A DNA stretch of 64,000 bases from Arthrobacter sp. DNA4. GTDB lineage: Bacteria > Actinomycetota > Actinomycetes > Actinomycetales > Micrococcaceae. The stretch covers positions 4,030,001-4,094,000 of the forward strand of contig NZ_CP101466.1 in the NCBI RefSeq assembly GCF_024362385.1. Reading direction: 5' to 3'. The notes under the pieces were generated by a model, which did no database searches, was not told where the DNA came from, and saw only the letters and a list, made by a program, of their open reading frames with translations. A program made the position numbers and the translations under genes. Shown piece after piece: positions 1-14,182 of this stretch (its first letter is position 1; each line of letters opens with the position of its first letter).

Positions 1-7
1 AAAACTA

Positions 8-36
8 TTGACCTCGCCTGTGGACCAGTATACGCT
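8..36 (+). promoter_or_regulatory. Putative promoter of the purU operon
   Basis: A TTGACC hexamer at 8-13 and TACGCT at 31-36 are separated by 17 bp, which fits a housekeeping sigma promoter. The imperfect dyad CCAG/CTGG (26-39) overlaps the -10 region. Inferred from sequence only; the true upstream context is cut by the window edge. Confidence 0.45.
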
Positions 37-48
37 GGCACCCAATCT

Positions 49-79
49 AATATATCAGTTCGTCGCTTTTGAATATATC
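49..79 (+). promoter_or_regulatory. Direct repeat AATATATC, candidate operator in the purU leader
   Basis: AATATATC occurs at 49-56 and again at 72-79, 23 bp apart, between the putative promoter and the purU ribosome binding site (AGAAGGAG, 80-87). The 11-mer ATATATCAGTT at 50-60 recurs at 18565-18575 in front of the mycothiol-dependent formaldehyde dehydrogenase promoter. A shared regulator is an inference. Confidence 0.4.
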
Positions 80-94
80 TAGAAGGAGCAGGGT

Positions 95-3542
<3,448 letters not shown>

Positions 3543-3546
3543 CACC

Positions 3547-4173
3547 ATGATCAGTTCAGAGACAGTCAGCAGCTACCTCACCCGGCTGGCCGCAAAGCAG
3601 CCCACACCAGGCGGTGGCGCTGCAGCGGCCCTGCACGCCGCCCAGGGTGCAGCCCTGGTGGCCATGGTGGCGCGCTACACCACCGGCGCCAAATACGGAC
3701 AGCATGCACCGCTGGTCCAGCGCATCACGCAGGCCGCCGACGGCCTTGTCACCGAAGCACTGAGCTTGGCTGAAGCAGATGAAGAGGCCTTCCAGGCAGT
3801 CATCGACTCCTACAAGCTCCCGTCCGGCACTGATGACCTCAAGGCCGCCCGGGCGGCCGGGATCCAGTCCGCGCTCATCCAGGCGGCACAGACGCCTGCC
3901 CGGCTCATCAAGCTGTCGGGCGCAATCGTGGACCTTGCCACCGAACTGTTCGACGTCGCCAACACCAACGTCATCAGTGACGTTGCGGCGGCCGCTGACG
4001 CCGCCCGCGCAGCTGCCACCACGGCGCGCGTCAACATCGACATCAACGTCGTGGCGGTCAAAGATACGGAGGCACGCGCACTGCTTGCCCAACAGACAGA
4101 CGGCATTGAAGAGAAAGTGGTCCTGGCGGCAGATGCCCTCTCGGCCCGCGTGAGGGAAAGGATCCTGGGTTGA
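3547..4173 (+). CDS. fchA: Methenyl-THF cyclohydrolase, FTCD_C/FchA-type
   Basis: A 208-residue, mostly helical, Ala-rich protein of the formiminotransferase-cyclodeaminase C-terminal family (PF04961). The family hallmark near the N terminus is PTPGGGAAAALHAAQGAALVA followed, later, by DVANTNVISDVAAAADAARAA. Stand-alone members act as methenyltetrahydrofolate cyclohydrolases (FchA) or formimino-THF cyclodeaminases. No formiminotransferase partner is present. It lies 4 bp after dmgO and its TGA overlaps the TTG start of the following folD (TTGA), so the two are probably translationally coupled. The context supports cyclohydrolase function, converting methenyl-THF to 10-formyl-THF. This matters because the partner FolD lacks its cyclohydrolase lysine. 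Confidence 0.88.
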   Translation: MISSETVSSYLTRLAAKQPTPGGGAAAALHAAQGAALVAMVARYTTGAKYGQHAPLVQRITQAADGLVTEALSLAEADEEAFQAVIDSYKLPSGTDDLKAARAAGIQSALIQAAQTPARLIKLSGAIVDLATELFDVANTNVISDVAAAADAARAAATTARVNIDINVVAVKDTEARALLAQQTDGIEEKVVLAADALSARVRERILG

Positions 4174-5075
4174 GCACCGCAGTACTTTCCGGAAAGCCCT
4201 TGGCCGGTTTGATCCAGCAGGAGGTCCAGGACCAGGTCCGCTCGCTTGAACGGGACGGCGTCCGCCCGGTCGTGGCGGTGGTCATGGCGACCGCAGATGA
4301 GTCAACGCGCTGGTACGTCCGTTCCATCAAGCGGGCAGCTGAGCGCGCCGGAGTCGGCTGCCGGATCATCGACCTTGGCCATGACGCAACGGAACCGGCA
4401 CTGGCCAGGGTCCTGCAGGACCTGAGCGCCGAACCGTCCGTGAACGGCATCATCCTGCAAACCCCGCTGCCGGCGGGGGTCCGGACCGACAACCTGGTGG
4501 GCCTGATCGCCCCGGAAAAGGACATTGACGGCGCCAATCCGCTGAGCCTGGGACGGCTGGCCGTCGGTCAGCCGGCCTTCGCTCCCGCCACCGCCCGCTC
4601 CGTCGTCGAAATCCTGGAACACTACCGGGTTCCCGTAGCGGGCAAGTCCGTGGTGGTGGTGGGCCGGTCCGCCGTTGTGGGCAAGCCGCTGTCCCTCCTC
4701 CTGCTGGCACGCGATGCCGCGGTGACGGTCTGCCATTCCAGATCGGGCCCGCTGGAGCGCTACACGAGGGATGCCGACGTCGTGGTGGTCGCAGCCGGGC
4801 GCGCCGGGCTGCTGACCGGCAGCCACGTCTCCTCCCGGACCGTCGTGGTCGACGTCGGCACGAACGTCCTTGCCGATGGCTCGCTGGTGGGTGATGTGGA
4901 CGAAGCCAGCGTCACCGGGACCGCAGCGGGGCTCACCCCCGTTCCCGGCGGCGTCGGCTCCGTGACCACCGCGCTGCTGCTCCTGCACACCGTCGAGGCC
5001 GCACGCCGGCAATCGTCCTCCCTGCCGCTGCCTGCCGAAGCCGTGGAGGCCCAGGCCCTGGAAGCGGCGGGCTAG
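4170..5075 (+). CDS. folD: Divergent FolD, probable methylene-THF dehydrogenase lacking the cyclohydrolase lysine
   Basis: A 301-residue FolD-family protein. It keeps the NAD(P)-binding motif GRSAVVGKPLSLLLL, the Gln of GIILQTPLPAG and the Asp of KDIDGANP. Aligning YVRSIKRAAERAG (from Tyr49) with Escherichia coli YVASKRKACEEVG places Ile53 at the position of the catalytic Lys54; Lys54 of this protein is one residue too late unless the loop shifts. The PROSITE-type tail PGGVGP is PGGVGS, and the usual PCTP motif is PATA. From human and bacterial FolD work, loss of this lysine abolishes cyclohydrolase but not dehydrogenase activity. The TTG start overlaps the stop of the adjacent cyclohydrolase gene, which would complement it. 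A housekeeping FolD is presumably elsewhere. Confidence 0.88.
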   Translation: MSTAVLSGKPLAGLIQQEVQDQVRSLERDGVRPVVAVVMATADESTRWYVRSIKRAAERAGVGCRIIDLGHDATEPALARVLQDLSAEPSVNGIILQTPLPAGVRTDNLVGLIAPEKDIDGANPLSLGRLAVGQPAFAPATARSVVEILEHYRVPVAGKSVVVVGRSAVVGKPLSLLLLARDAAVTVCHSRSGPLERYTRDADVVVVAAGRAGLLTGSHVSSRTVVVDVGTNVLADGSLVGDVDEASVTGTAAGLTPVPGGVGSVTTALLLLHTVEAARRQSSSLPLPAEAVEAQALEAAG

Positions 5076-5102
5076 GAAAGGCACAGCGTCAGCAACGGGT
5101 GT

Positions 5103-5184
5103 CCCGTTTTTCGTAAAAGGTGCTTCGGTGGGCCTAAGACCTGGGGAGGTATTCCTCATCGAAGCACCGTTTTCGGAAAACGGG
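5103..5184. repeat. Long imperfect inverted repeat upstream of moeA
   Basis: The arms 5103-5130 and 5157-5184 match at 24 of 28 positions around a 26-bp loop. Each arm contains a smaller near-palindrome (CCGTTTTCGGAAAACGG in the right arm) and the block GGTGCTTCG or its complement CGAAGCACC. It fills the folD-moeA gap. It has no terminal T-run, so it is not a classic terminator. It may be an operator pair or an RNA hairpin. Confidence 0.7.
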
Positions 5185-5231
5185 GCCCCGCAGCCGGCAT
5201 TTGCCGCTGAATCAGCAAGGAGGAGGCCCGG

Positions 5232-6575
5232 ATGCCTGCCAATGGACCGACAGCCACCGTTATTAGGAGTACCGCCGGGACGGGTCCCGCGCCGGGCCCC
5301 GCCCCGGAAAGGGGATGCATACCGTGGTCCGAAGCGCGCCATGTCGCCTTCGGCTCAGCCAATCCGCTCCCGCCCGTGGCCGTCCCCCTCACTGAAGCCA
5401 TTGGGCGGACCCTGAGCCGGGACGTCACCGCACTCCAGGACCTGCCGCACTATGCCTCGTCCGCGATGGACGGCTGGGCCGTGAACGGGCCCGGTCCGTG
5501 GCTGCTGGGCGGGTCCGGCCAGCACGGATCCCTGCCCCGTGAAGGCAACAGATTTTTACCCGCAAACAGTGCCGCCGTGATTGCCACCGGCGGCCTCGTA
5601 CCGCACGGTGCCGATGCCGTCCTGCGGAAGGAAAGCGGCCTGGCCGCACGGGACACCAACGGCAACCACATCCTGACACTCCGCCCCGAGGCAAAGGCCG
5701 GCGAGCCGCGCAGCGGCCAGCACATCCGTCCCGCTGGGCAGGAAGCCCGGTCAGGGGACGTACTCTTACCTGCCGGCACTGTCCTTAATCCCGCGCACGT
5801 GGCCCTGGCTGCGGCGGCAGGGCACGACGCCGTGCAGATCCGCGCCCGGCCCGCTGTCGCCGTCGTACTCACCGGGGCTGAAGTGGTGACGCAGGGTGTC
5901 CCCGCTCCCGGGCAGGTCCGGGACACCTTTGGCCCGCAACTGGGAAGCGTGGTGTCCCTCCTCGGCGGTGTTGCCGGCACCCCGCAGAGGATCGGTGACT
6001 CCTTTGGCAGCTGGCTGGATGCCCTGGACAGCCCCGTCCTGCCCGCCGGCGGCACAGATGTCATCATCACCACCGGCGGCACCGGTAAGTCCGGGACAGA
6101 CCATTTCCGTGCCGCCATCCATGCCCTGGGCGGACAGCTGCTGGTGGACGGCATCGCGATGCGTCCCGGCCATCCGGCCGTGCTCGCCAGGCTTCCCGAC
6201 GGGCGGTTCGTGATCGGCCTTCCGGGCAATCCCCTGGCAGCCGTGATGGCCCTGCTCACTGTCGGCGCACCCCTGATCGCCTCGCTTGGGGGCGCGCAAC
6301 TGCCGCCGCTGCAGCTTGTAATGTCCGGCTGCGACCTCGAGGGCGATCCAGGAATGACACGGCTCCTCCCTTGCCGGTTCCTGTCCGGCCTTGCGTTCCC
6401 GGTCGGGCACACCGGCCCTGGCATGATGCGCGGGCTTGCCTGGGCCGACGCGGTCATGGCCGTTCCTCCCCAGGGCGCTGACTCGGGGGGACCCGTACCC
6501 GTGCTCCCGCTTCCGTGGGCAGCACAACCAAGAACCTCAAGGACACCCGGGGCGGAGGCCGCCATCCCAGCCTGA
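5232..6575 (+). CDS. moeA: Molybdopterin molybdotransferase MoeA-like
   Basis: Catalyses insertion of molybdate into adenylylated molybdopterin, the last general step of molybdenum cofactor synthesis. The 447-residue protein shows the MoeA order: an N-terminal segment with AMDGWAV, a central domain with GEPRSGQHIRPAG, and the MPT-binding region IITTGGTGKSGTDHFRAAI followed by GLPGNPLAAVMALL. The central loop (TGKSGTDHF) differs from the common GVSVGEYD form, so it is a divergent paralogue. The ATG follows a strong AGGAGG 5 nt away. It sits between folate genes and a carrier, upstream of the FdhF/YdeP molybdoenzyme gene. This suggests it is dedicated to cofactor supply for that enzyme (inference). 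Confidence 0.88.
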   Translation: MPANGPTATVIRSTAGTGPAPGPAPERGCIPWSEARHVAFGSANPLPPVAVPLTEAIGRTLSRDVTALQDLPHYASSAMDGWAVNGPGPWLLGGSGQHGSLPREGNRFLPANSAAVIATGGLVPHGADAVLRKESGLAARDTNGNHILTLRPEAKAGEPRSGQHIRPAGQEARSGDVLLPAGTVLNPAHVALAAAAGHDAVQIRARPAVAVVLTGAEVVTQGVPAPGQVRDTFGPQLGSVVSLLGGVAGTPQRIGDSFGSWLDALDSPVLPAGGTDVIITTGGTGKSGTDHFRAAIHALGGQLLVDGIAMRPGHPAVLARLPDGRFVIGLPGNPLAAVMALLTVGAPLIASLGGAQLPPLQLVMSGCDLEGDPGMTRLLPCRFLSGLAFPVGHTGPGMMRGLAWADAVMAVPPQGADSGGPVPVLPLPWAAQPRTSRTPGAEAAIPA

Positions 6576-6965
6576 CGCAATGGTTTGCCCTGGTTACCCC
6601 CTCACCAGCCGCTGGGTACAACAAACCGGGGCGGTCTCCCTATCCCCATGGGCAGGGCTTTCGGCATGCCCCTGAACACTTAGCAGAAGGGCTTACATAC
6701 TGCGCCTCTCAAGGGTCACACTCTTGACATTGAGTGTGAGCTAGCGCACGATTTTGTTGCATAAAGCGAACGTTGTTGATCATCACGGAACGCAACTCGC
6801 CCGGATGTGCTCCTCCAGTCCCCCGGCTCCACCCGTGATGGCCTTGGGAAACAGACGAACGAATTTCACGATGGCCGATCCGAAAGGGGCCTGACCCCCC
6901 CGCATCGGCCGCACAACGTTGTCAGCATCCTTGCGGCAGCGCCAGATCACCAAAGGAAACTGTCT
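6576..6965. other. 390-bp intergenic region with promoter elements
   Basis: No convincing gene is seen in this stretch. It contains a putative -35 hexamer (TTGACA, 6724-6729) embedded in a perfect inverted repeat, and the block TGTTGCATA, both described separately. A ribosome binding site (AAAGGAAA, 6952-6959) precedes a 41-codon ORF. The sequence between 6576 and 6700 shows no recognisable motif. Confidence 0.5.
6716..6750 (+). promoter_or_regulatory. Palindromic operator over the -35 of the MFS transcription unit
   Basis: The arms TCACACTC (6716-6723) and GAGTGTGA (6732-6739) are perfectly complementary with an 8-bp spacer that contains TTGACA. The right half also reads TGTGA-N6-GCACG (6735-6750), resembling a CRP/GlxR-type site. 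A related block lies upstream of the second dimethylglycine oxidase (8661-8705). The regulator is not identified. Confidence 0.5.
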
Positions 6966-7091
6966 ATGACTATCAAAGGTGGCAGCACCATCGATCAAAG
7001 CAGCGCGGAGCGCCGGAGCCTGGGGGCGGCGCCGAAATCAGTCTGTGCGTTCAGGAAACGGCGCTCCGGTGCCGTCAGCGGTTTGCGCTGA
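6966..7091 (+). CDS. Possible 41-residue small protein or leader peptide
   Basis: The ATG at 6966 is preceded by AAAGGAAA at 6952-6959, a good ribosome binding site, and the frame ends 22 bp before the start of the MFS carrier. The predicted peptide begins MTIKGGSTIDQSSAERRS, is basic at its C-terminal end (FRKRRSG) and has no membrane segment. I do not recognise it. It could be a real small protein, a leader peptide affecting the carrier, or a chance frame. The ribosome binding site and position are the only support. Confidence 0.35.
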   Translation: MTIKGGSTIDQSSAERRSLGAAPKSVCAFRKRRSGAVSGLR

Positions 7092-7113
7092 AGCCCGAAG
7101 GGAACGAATTTCA

Positions 7114-8526
7114 ATGATCAATCCGACCAGGACGACGACCCCCGTCGACACCTCCACATCAACAGAGACCAGCTCCAAGTTCAAACGCCGCTTCATGGTG
7201 CGGCTTGTCGCGGTCTTCATCGGCGGGATGTTCCTCGACGGTTACATCCTCGGAATCATCGGCCCCGTCACCGGACCCATGCGGTCAGATCTCCAGCTCG
7301 ACGCACTGTCGCTGGGCATGATCGCTGCAGGCCCCCTGGCGGGTATCTTCATCGGCTCCCCGCTGGCCGGCTGGGCTACTGACAAGTTCGGACGCAAGCC
7401 CATGTTCCTCGTGGACATGGGCCTGTTCCTGGTCGCCTCAGCTGCCCAGTTCTTCGTAACCTCCGGAGACGGCGCCGTAATCCAGCTGGCCATCATCCGA
7501 TTCCTGATGGGCGTTGCGATCGGCGGCGAGTACTCAATCGGGGGGCCACTGCTGTCAGAGTTTTCCCCTCCCAAGCTCCGCGGACGGTTGCTCGGGCTGA
7601 CCCTGATCGCCTGGTACGTCGGTTTCATGATGGCATTCATCATTGGCACGCTCCTGCACGACGCCGGCACCCCGTGGCGCCTTGTCATCGGCACGAGCAC
7701 GGTACTGGCATTCGTTCTGTTCCTCGCCCGCATAGGCCTCCCCGAATCGCCGAGCTGGCTCATTACCAAGGGACGGCGTGAGGAAGCACTTGCGATCGCA
7801 CGCAAGTACGTCGAATCGCCACAGATGCACGACAGCATCACCGAGGAGATCGATCTCAGGATGCTCCAGGAGGCCCAAGCCGCGCAGGGCAGGACCAAAA
7901 TCAAAAACGCCTCCTTCGGAATGTTGTTCTCGAAGGAGCACTGGCGCACCACCCTCTTCACCGCGGGTTTTTGGTTCTGCGCGGTCACTCCGTACTTCGC
8001 GATCGCGACCTTCGCCGACGACGTGCTCAGCCAGTTCGGCTTCGGCGGCGGCTGGGCCGGTGGAGTCGGCCTGTCCGCACTTGCGGCCGCGGGTGTTGTC
8101 ACCACCGTGCTTCTGATTGACAAGCTGGGCCGCCGAATCCTCACCGTGCCCGGACAGTGGCTCTGCGCAGGCATCCTGCTGGTCATCGGCGTGTGGGCGG
8201 ACGCACCAGCGATCCTCGTGCTCGCCCTGTTCCTCGCGTTCTCCTTCTTCAATGCCGGCTACACCACATTGACCCAGGTCTATCCGGCCGAGGTATTCCC
8301 CGCCCCCCTGCGCGGCATCGGCATGGGCTTCGCCGCGGCTTTCAGCCGCATCGGAGCCGCACTCGGCACCTTCGCCCTGCCGTGGGCAATCAGCAACATC
8401 GGCTTGGGCCCAAGCATGGTCGTGGCCGCCATCGTTGCATTGCTCGGCGCGGTCCTTTCGCAATGGCTCGCGCCTGAGACGAAGGGGCGCACCCTCGCCG
8501 AGATCTCAGCAGACGTTTCCCACTGA
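7114..8526 (+). CDS. MFS transporter, sugar/metabolite-proton symporter-like
   Basis: A 470-residue major facilitator superfamily carrier with about 12 membrane segments. It has the loop-2 motif GWATDKFGRKP (after TM2), the TM4 region GVAIGGEYSIGGPLLSEF, PESPSWLITKGRREEAL between the two halves, and DKLGRR in the second half. This layout is typical of metabolite:H+ symporters. I chose ATG 7114 (MINPTRTTT) because AAGGGAAC lies just upstream and the alternative start at 6979 adds a non-hydrophobic tail that overlaps the small ORF. Its place between two dimethylglycine oxidase genes suggests uptake of a methylated amine such as betaine, dimethylglycine or sarcosine. The substrate cannot be read from sequence. 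Confidence 0.85.
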   Translation: MINPTRTTTPVDTSTSTETSSKFKRRFMVRLVAVFIGGMFLDGYILGIIGPVTGPMRSDLQLDALSLGMIAAGPLAGIFIGSPLAGWATDKFGRKPMFLVDMGLFLVASAAQFFVTSGDGAVIQLAIIRFLMGVAIGGEYSIGGPLLSEFSPPKLRGRLLGLTLIAWYVGFMMAFIIGTLLHDAGTPWRLVIGTSTVLAFVLFLARIGLPESPSWLITKGRREEALAIARKYVESPQMHDSITEEIDLRMLQEAQAAQGRTKIKNASFGMLFSKEHWRTTLFTAGFWFCAVTPYFAIATFADDVLSQFGFGGGWAGGVGLSALAAAGVVTTVLLIDKLGRRILTVPGQWLCAGILLVIGVWADAPAILVLALFLAFSFFNAGYTTLTQVYPAEVFPAPLRGIGMGFAAAFSRIGAALGTFALPWAISNIGLGPSMVVAAIVALLGAVLSQWLAPETKGRTLAEISADVSH

Positions 8527-11289
<2,763 letters not shown>

Positions 11290-11321
11290 TCTGTCCCGGC
11301 GGTTGAGCCGTCGAAATCTGT

Positions 11322-11363
11322 GGTTGGGCCCGCTTGAGACCGGCAGGCCCAACCATCTTTTTT
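11322..11363 (+). terminator. Rho-independent terminator after the second oxidase
   Basis: GGTTGGGCC (11322-11330) pairs with GGCCCAACC (11346-11354), followed by ATC and six T residues. Confidence 0.85.
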
Positions 11364-11438
11364 GTGCCCGCTGGATGGTGCCATCCGCCCTGGGTCAAGG
11401 CCGTAGAATCACCTCGACAACCAAAAATTGGGGGATTG

Positions 11439-12023
11439 ATGGTGTTCGGCAACAAGCAAACGAGCGGGATACGCGGGAAAGCGATGGCGGCCCACGACAG
11501 GGAGTGCCCACGACATTCTCGCCTCCCTGCCGTGAATCAGCGGCCTGCCCGCCGCGCCTGGACGTTCGCCGCCGTCTGCGTCATGGTGGCCTCACTGACG
11601 CTCCTGATATTCGGCCCGGCCCGCGGGCCGATGATCCAGCTGCTGCCCTGGTATGTGGCGGCGTACCTGCTGATCGGGGCGTGCATCTTCGGCCCGCCCC
11701 GGAACGTGGTGGACCTCCGGCAGATTGCGGCGTTCCTGCTGCCCGGGGCCCTGCTGGTGCCCCTGGCACTGCTGAACGCCGGCGTCTGGGCAGGCGGCTG
11801 GCTGCTCGGGCTCCCCGCGTGGGGACTGCTGCTGAGCCGGTGGACGCCGGCCAACGCGCTCCGGGCCCTCGATGTGCTGATGTTCCTCGGCCTGCTGGTG
11901 CTGGGCATGCTGATCTTCACCTTCAACGTCATCTACCCGGTCTTCAGCCTCGGCTTGTTCCTCCTCCCGGTCATCCCCCTGGTCCGGCTGGCCTACCCTG
12001 AGTACCGGGCAAGGCCGCTGTAG
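11439..12023 (+). CDS. Hypothetical multi-pass membrane protein
   Basis: A 194-residue protein with a basic N-terminal tail of about 35 residues followed by about five hydrophobic segments (for example WTFAAVCVMVASLTLLIFG and VLMFLGLLVLGMLIFTFNVI). I chose ATG 11439 (MVFGNKQTSG) because GGGGG lies just upstream and TAGAAT at 11404-11409 is a plausible -10. Longer in-frame starts would run into the terminator of the previous gene. I do not recognise a family. It is a single gene between the oxidase and the DUF222/HNH gene and shows no clear link to C1 metabolism. Confidence 0.65.
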   Translation: MVFGNKQTSGIRGKAMAAHDRECPRHSRLPAVNQRPARRAWTFAAVCVMVASLTLLIFGPARGPMIQLLPWYVAAYLLIGACIFGPPRNVVDLRQIAAFLLPGALLVPLALLNAGVWAGGWLLGLPAWGLLLSRWTPANALRALDVLMFLGLLVLGMLIFTFNVIYPVFSLGLFLLPVIPLVRLAYPEYRARPL

Positions 12024-12041
12024 GCGGCCATTGAGGTCCTT

Positions 12042-12239
12042 TTGGCCGTGGCCGCCGTCGTCATCGCTTTTGTCCTTCCCACCCCCGAAGGATCCTGGGC
12101 CTCACCGTGGACGTATGCGGGCGGGGCGGCGACGGCAGGACTCATGATCGCGTATTCGGCCCGGGGCCACCCCGCCGTTCACGGCCGGTGCGGCTCAATG
12201 ACGGAGCCATCGTTTAGCGACCGCACCAGGCTCCTATGA
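12042..12239 (+). CDS. Possible small membrane protein
   Basis: A 65-codon frame starting TTG at 12042, with GAGG five nt upstream. It encodes two short hydrophobic stretches (AVAAVVIAFVLP and WTYAGGAATAGLMIAY). It begins 18 bp after the preceding membrane protein gene and ends at the start of the DUF222/HNH region. It may be a real small protein, or the remnant of a gene truncated when the 13E12-type gene arrived. Confidence 0.3.
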   Translation: MAVAAVVIAFVLPTPEGSWASPWTYAGGAATAGLMIAYSARGHPAVHGRCGSMTEPSFSDRTRLL

Positions 12240-12268
12240 ATGTCGTACCCCCTTGTCATGATGGGTTT

Positions 12269-13804
12269 ATGGGGAAGGCAGCGGTGGTGAGGGCTTTTGG
12301 GGAGATCCGTGCTGCCCTTGCCGTGCTGACTGCAGAGGTTGGTGCCGTGGTTGATGGGGCCGGTGCAGTGCCTTTTTCTGCGGCTGACCCTCTTGCTGGT
12401 TTGGCGGAGGGTTGCCTGGACATTCTGGCCGGGTCCCGGGAGGTGGAGGCCGGGATTGCTGCGGTGAAGGCCAGGGCCGCTGTGAAGTACGCGGAGAGCG
12501 CCGCGGCTGTTGCGGGCCCGGATGTTCCGGTGCAGGCACAGGAGATGGCGGTCGCGGCGGAGATCGGGTGTGTGCTGGCTCTGGGTCCGCGGGCGGCGGG
12601 TTCGTTCCTGGCCACCTCGCACGCTGTCACGGCGACGTTGCCGCGGACGTTGGAGGCTTTGCAGGCCGGGGTGATCTCCTGGCAGCACGCGGTGGTGATG
12701 GCGGACGAGACAGCGTGTCTGGATGCTGTTGGGGCGGCGGCGTTGGAAGCCCATTTCCTGGACCCGGACGCACCGGACCCGGCACGGGGGTGCCCGGTGG
12801 GGCAGCTCCCGGCGCACCGGTTCAAAGCCAAGGCCCGCACCTGGCAGGAACGCCACCAGGCCGGGTCCATCGAACAACGCCACGCCAAAGGGGTCGCGGA
12901 CCGGCGGGTGGAGTTCCGGCCGGACCAGGACGGGATGGCCTGGCTCTCCGCGTACCTGCCCGCGGACCAGGCCCTGGCCGGGTGGAACCGGCTCACGGCG
13001 ACCGCCCGTGGCATGCAGGGACCGGATGAAGGCCGCACCATGACCCAGCTGCGTGCGGACACCTTCGCCGACGCGATCCTTACCAACGGCACACCAAACG
13101 ACAGCGACACCCCCGGCAGTGACAGCACCAGCGGCAGCTTTACCGAGGGTGTGAGTGCCGTGGGGGACCGGGTGCAGGCGCCGATCCGGGCGCAGGTGCT
13201 GGTCACGGTCCCGGTGTTCTCCCTGCTGGGCCTGACCGACGAGCCGGCGATGCTGGACGGGTACGGTCCCATCCCCCCGTCAATGGCCCGGGCACTCGTC
13301 GCCTCCGGTGCGGCGTCGTTCTACCGGGTGCTGGTGGACCCGAGGGACGGGGCACCGCTGGAAATCGGCCGGACAAGCTACCGAGTCACCGGCGCCATGC
13401 GGGCCTGGTTGAGGATGCGCGATGGGAAGTGTCCGTTCCCGGGGTGCAGCAACAACTCCCTGGACAACGACGCCGACCACATCCTCGCCTGGCACAAGGG
13501 CGGCACCACCGGAATCAGCAACCTGGGACAGCCCTGCCCCAAACACCACAAACTCCGCCACACCACCGGCTGGAAACCCACACCCGCCACGAAAATCGAA
13601 CCACCCGGCTGGACCTCACCCACCGGCCGCCACTACCAAAGCGAACACCAGGACTGGGAACCACCACGCTGGCCGAATCTCCACAACCGCGTCCAGGCGC
13701 AGGAGGAAGGCAGTCCGCTTGGCGCTGTTCCGGATCTCGTGCACTTCCAGCTATCCCCGGCAGAAGATTGGCTGGACCGGGTCCTGCACCCCCCATCCGC
13801 CTGA
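12269..13804 (+). CDS. DUF222/13E12-family HNH endonuclease
   Basis: A 511-residue protein with an N-terminal DUF222 domain (about residues 20-340, rich in Ala and Gly) and a C-terminal HNH nuclease motif. The motif includes DGKCPFPGCSNNSLDNDADH followed by ILAWHKGGTTGISNLGQPCPKHH, with the paired cysteines and histidines needed for metal binding. ATG 12269 (MGKAAVVRAFGE) is preferred over the frame start at 12236. Such genes occur in many copies in actinobacterial genomes and behave as repeats. Their substrate and mobility are not known. It separates the two halves of the C1 locus and is the most likely mobile or recombination-prone unit of the window. Confidence 0.88.
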   Translation: MGKAAVVRAFGEIRAALAVLTAEVGAVVDGAGAVPFSAADPLAGLAEGCLDILAGSREVEAGIAAVKARAAVKYAESAAAVAGPDVPVQAQEMAVAAEIGCVLALGPRAAGSFLATSHAVTATLPRTLEALQAGVISWQHAVVMADETACLDAVGAAALEAHFLDPDAPDPARGCPVGQLPAHRFKAKARTWQERHQAGSIEQRHAKGVADRRVEFRPDQDGMAWLSAYLPADQALAGWNRLTATARGMQGPDEGRTMTQLRADTFADAILTNGTPNDSDTPGSDSTSGSFTEGVSAVGDRVQAPIRAQVLVTVPVFSLLGLTDEPAMLDGYGPIPPSMARALVASGAASFYRVLVDPRDGAPLEIGRTSYRVTGAMRAWLRMRDGKCPFPGCSNNSLDNDADHILAWHKGGTTGISNLGQPCPKHHKLRHTTGWKPTPATKIEPPGWTSPTGRHYQSEHQDWEPPRWPNLHNRVQAQEEGSPLGAVPDLVHFQLSPAEDWLDRVLHPPSA

Positions 13805-14182
13805 GACGGCGAGGTCAGTGCGGCCCTGTCCAGGCCTTGCATGGTGTCTGGTGCCGGTGCTTGGCTGATGAAGAGGTATCCAAAGACATTCCAGACGACG
13901 AGCACCTGCTGGGAGGATGTGGCGCCGGGGTCTGAGGCGACACCGCAGGACACCCAGGATGACCAGTTCACGCCAGGCCAGACGAATGCCGGGCAGCAGG
14001 TAGCCGGGCTTGCCTCAGCGAGCGGCTATCGCAAGGACCTGGACCAGGAAGCGGGTCCCCGATGGAAACCACCCGGTGTAAAAGCCTGGTTGGGGGCAAC
14101 AACGACGGCGACACCCGGCACCTGCCGGACTTGCCGCCGTCGTTATTTCGAGCTCTGGCGCAGCCAACCCACCGCGGTGGGG
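13805..14182. other. 378-bp intergenic region with a hairpin, no recognised gene
   Basis: This region lies between two convergent genes. AACGACGGCG (14101-14110) pairs with CGCCGTCGTT (14135-14144), with an inner CCGGCA/TGCCGG pair. This gives a strong hairpin that could end either transcript, although no long T-run follows. The rest (13805-14095) has open frames but no ribosome binding sites and no family I can name; it may be decayed sequence. Confidence 0.5.

Noticed and set aside
12269..13804. Possible insertion sequence transposase
   Set aside because: The DUF222 and HNH motifs identify a 13E12-type gene. No terminal inverted repeats, target-site duplications or transposase catalytic triad were seen.
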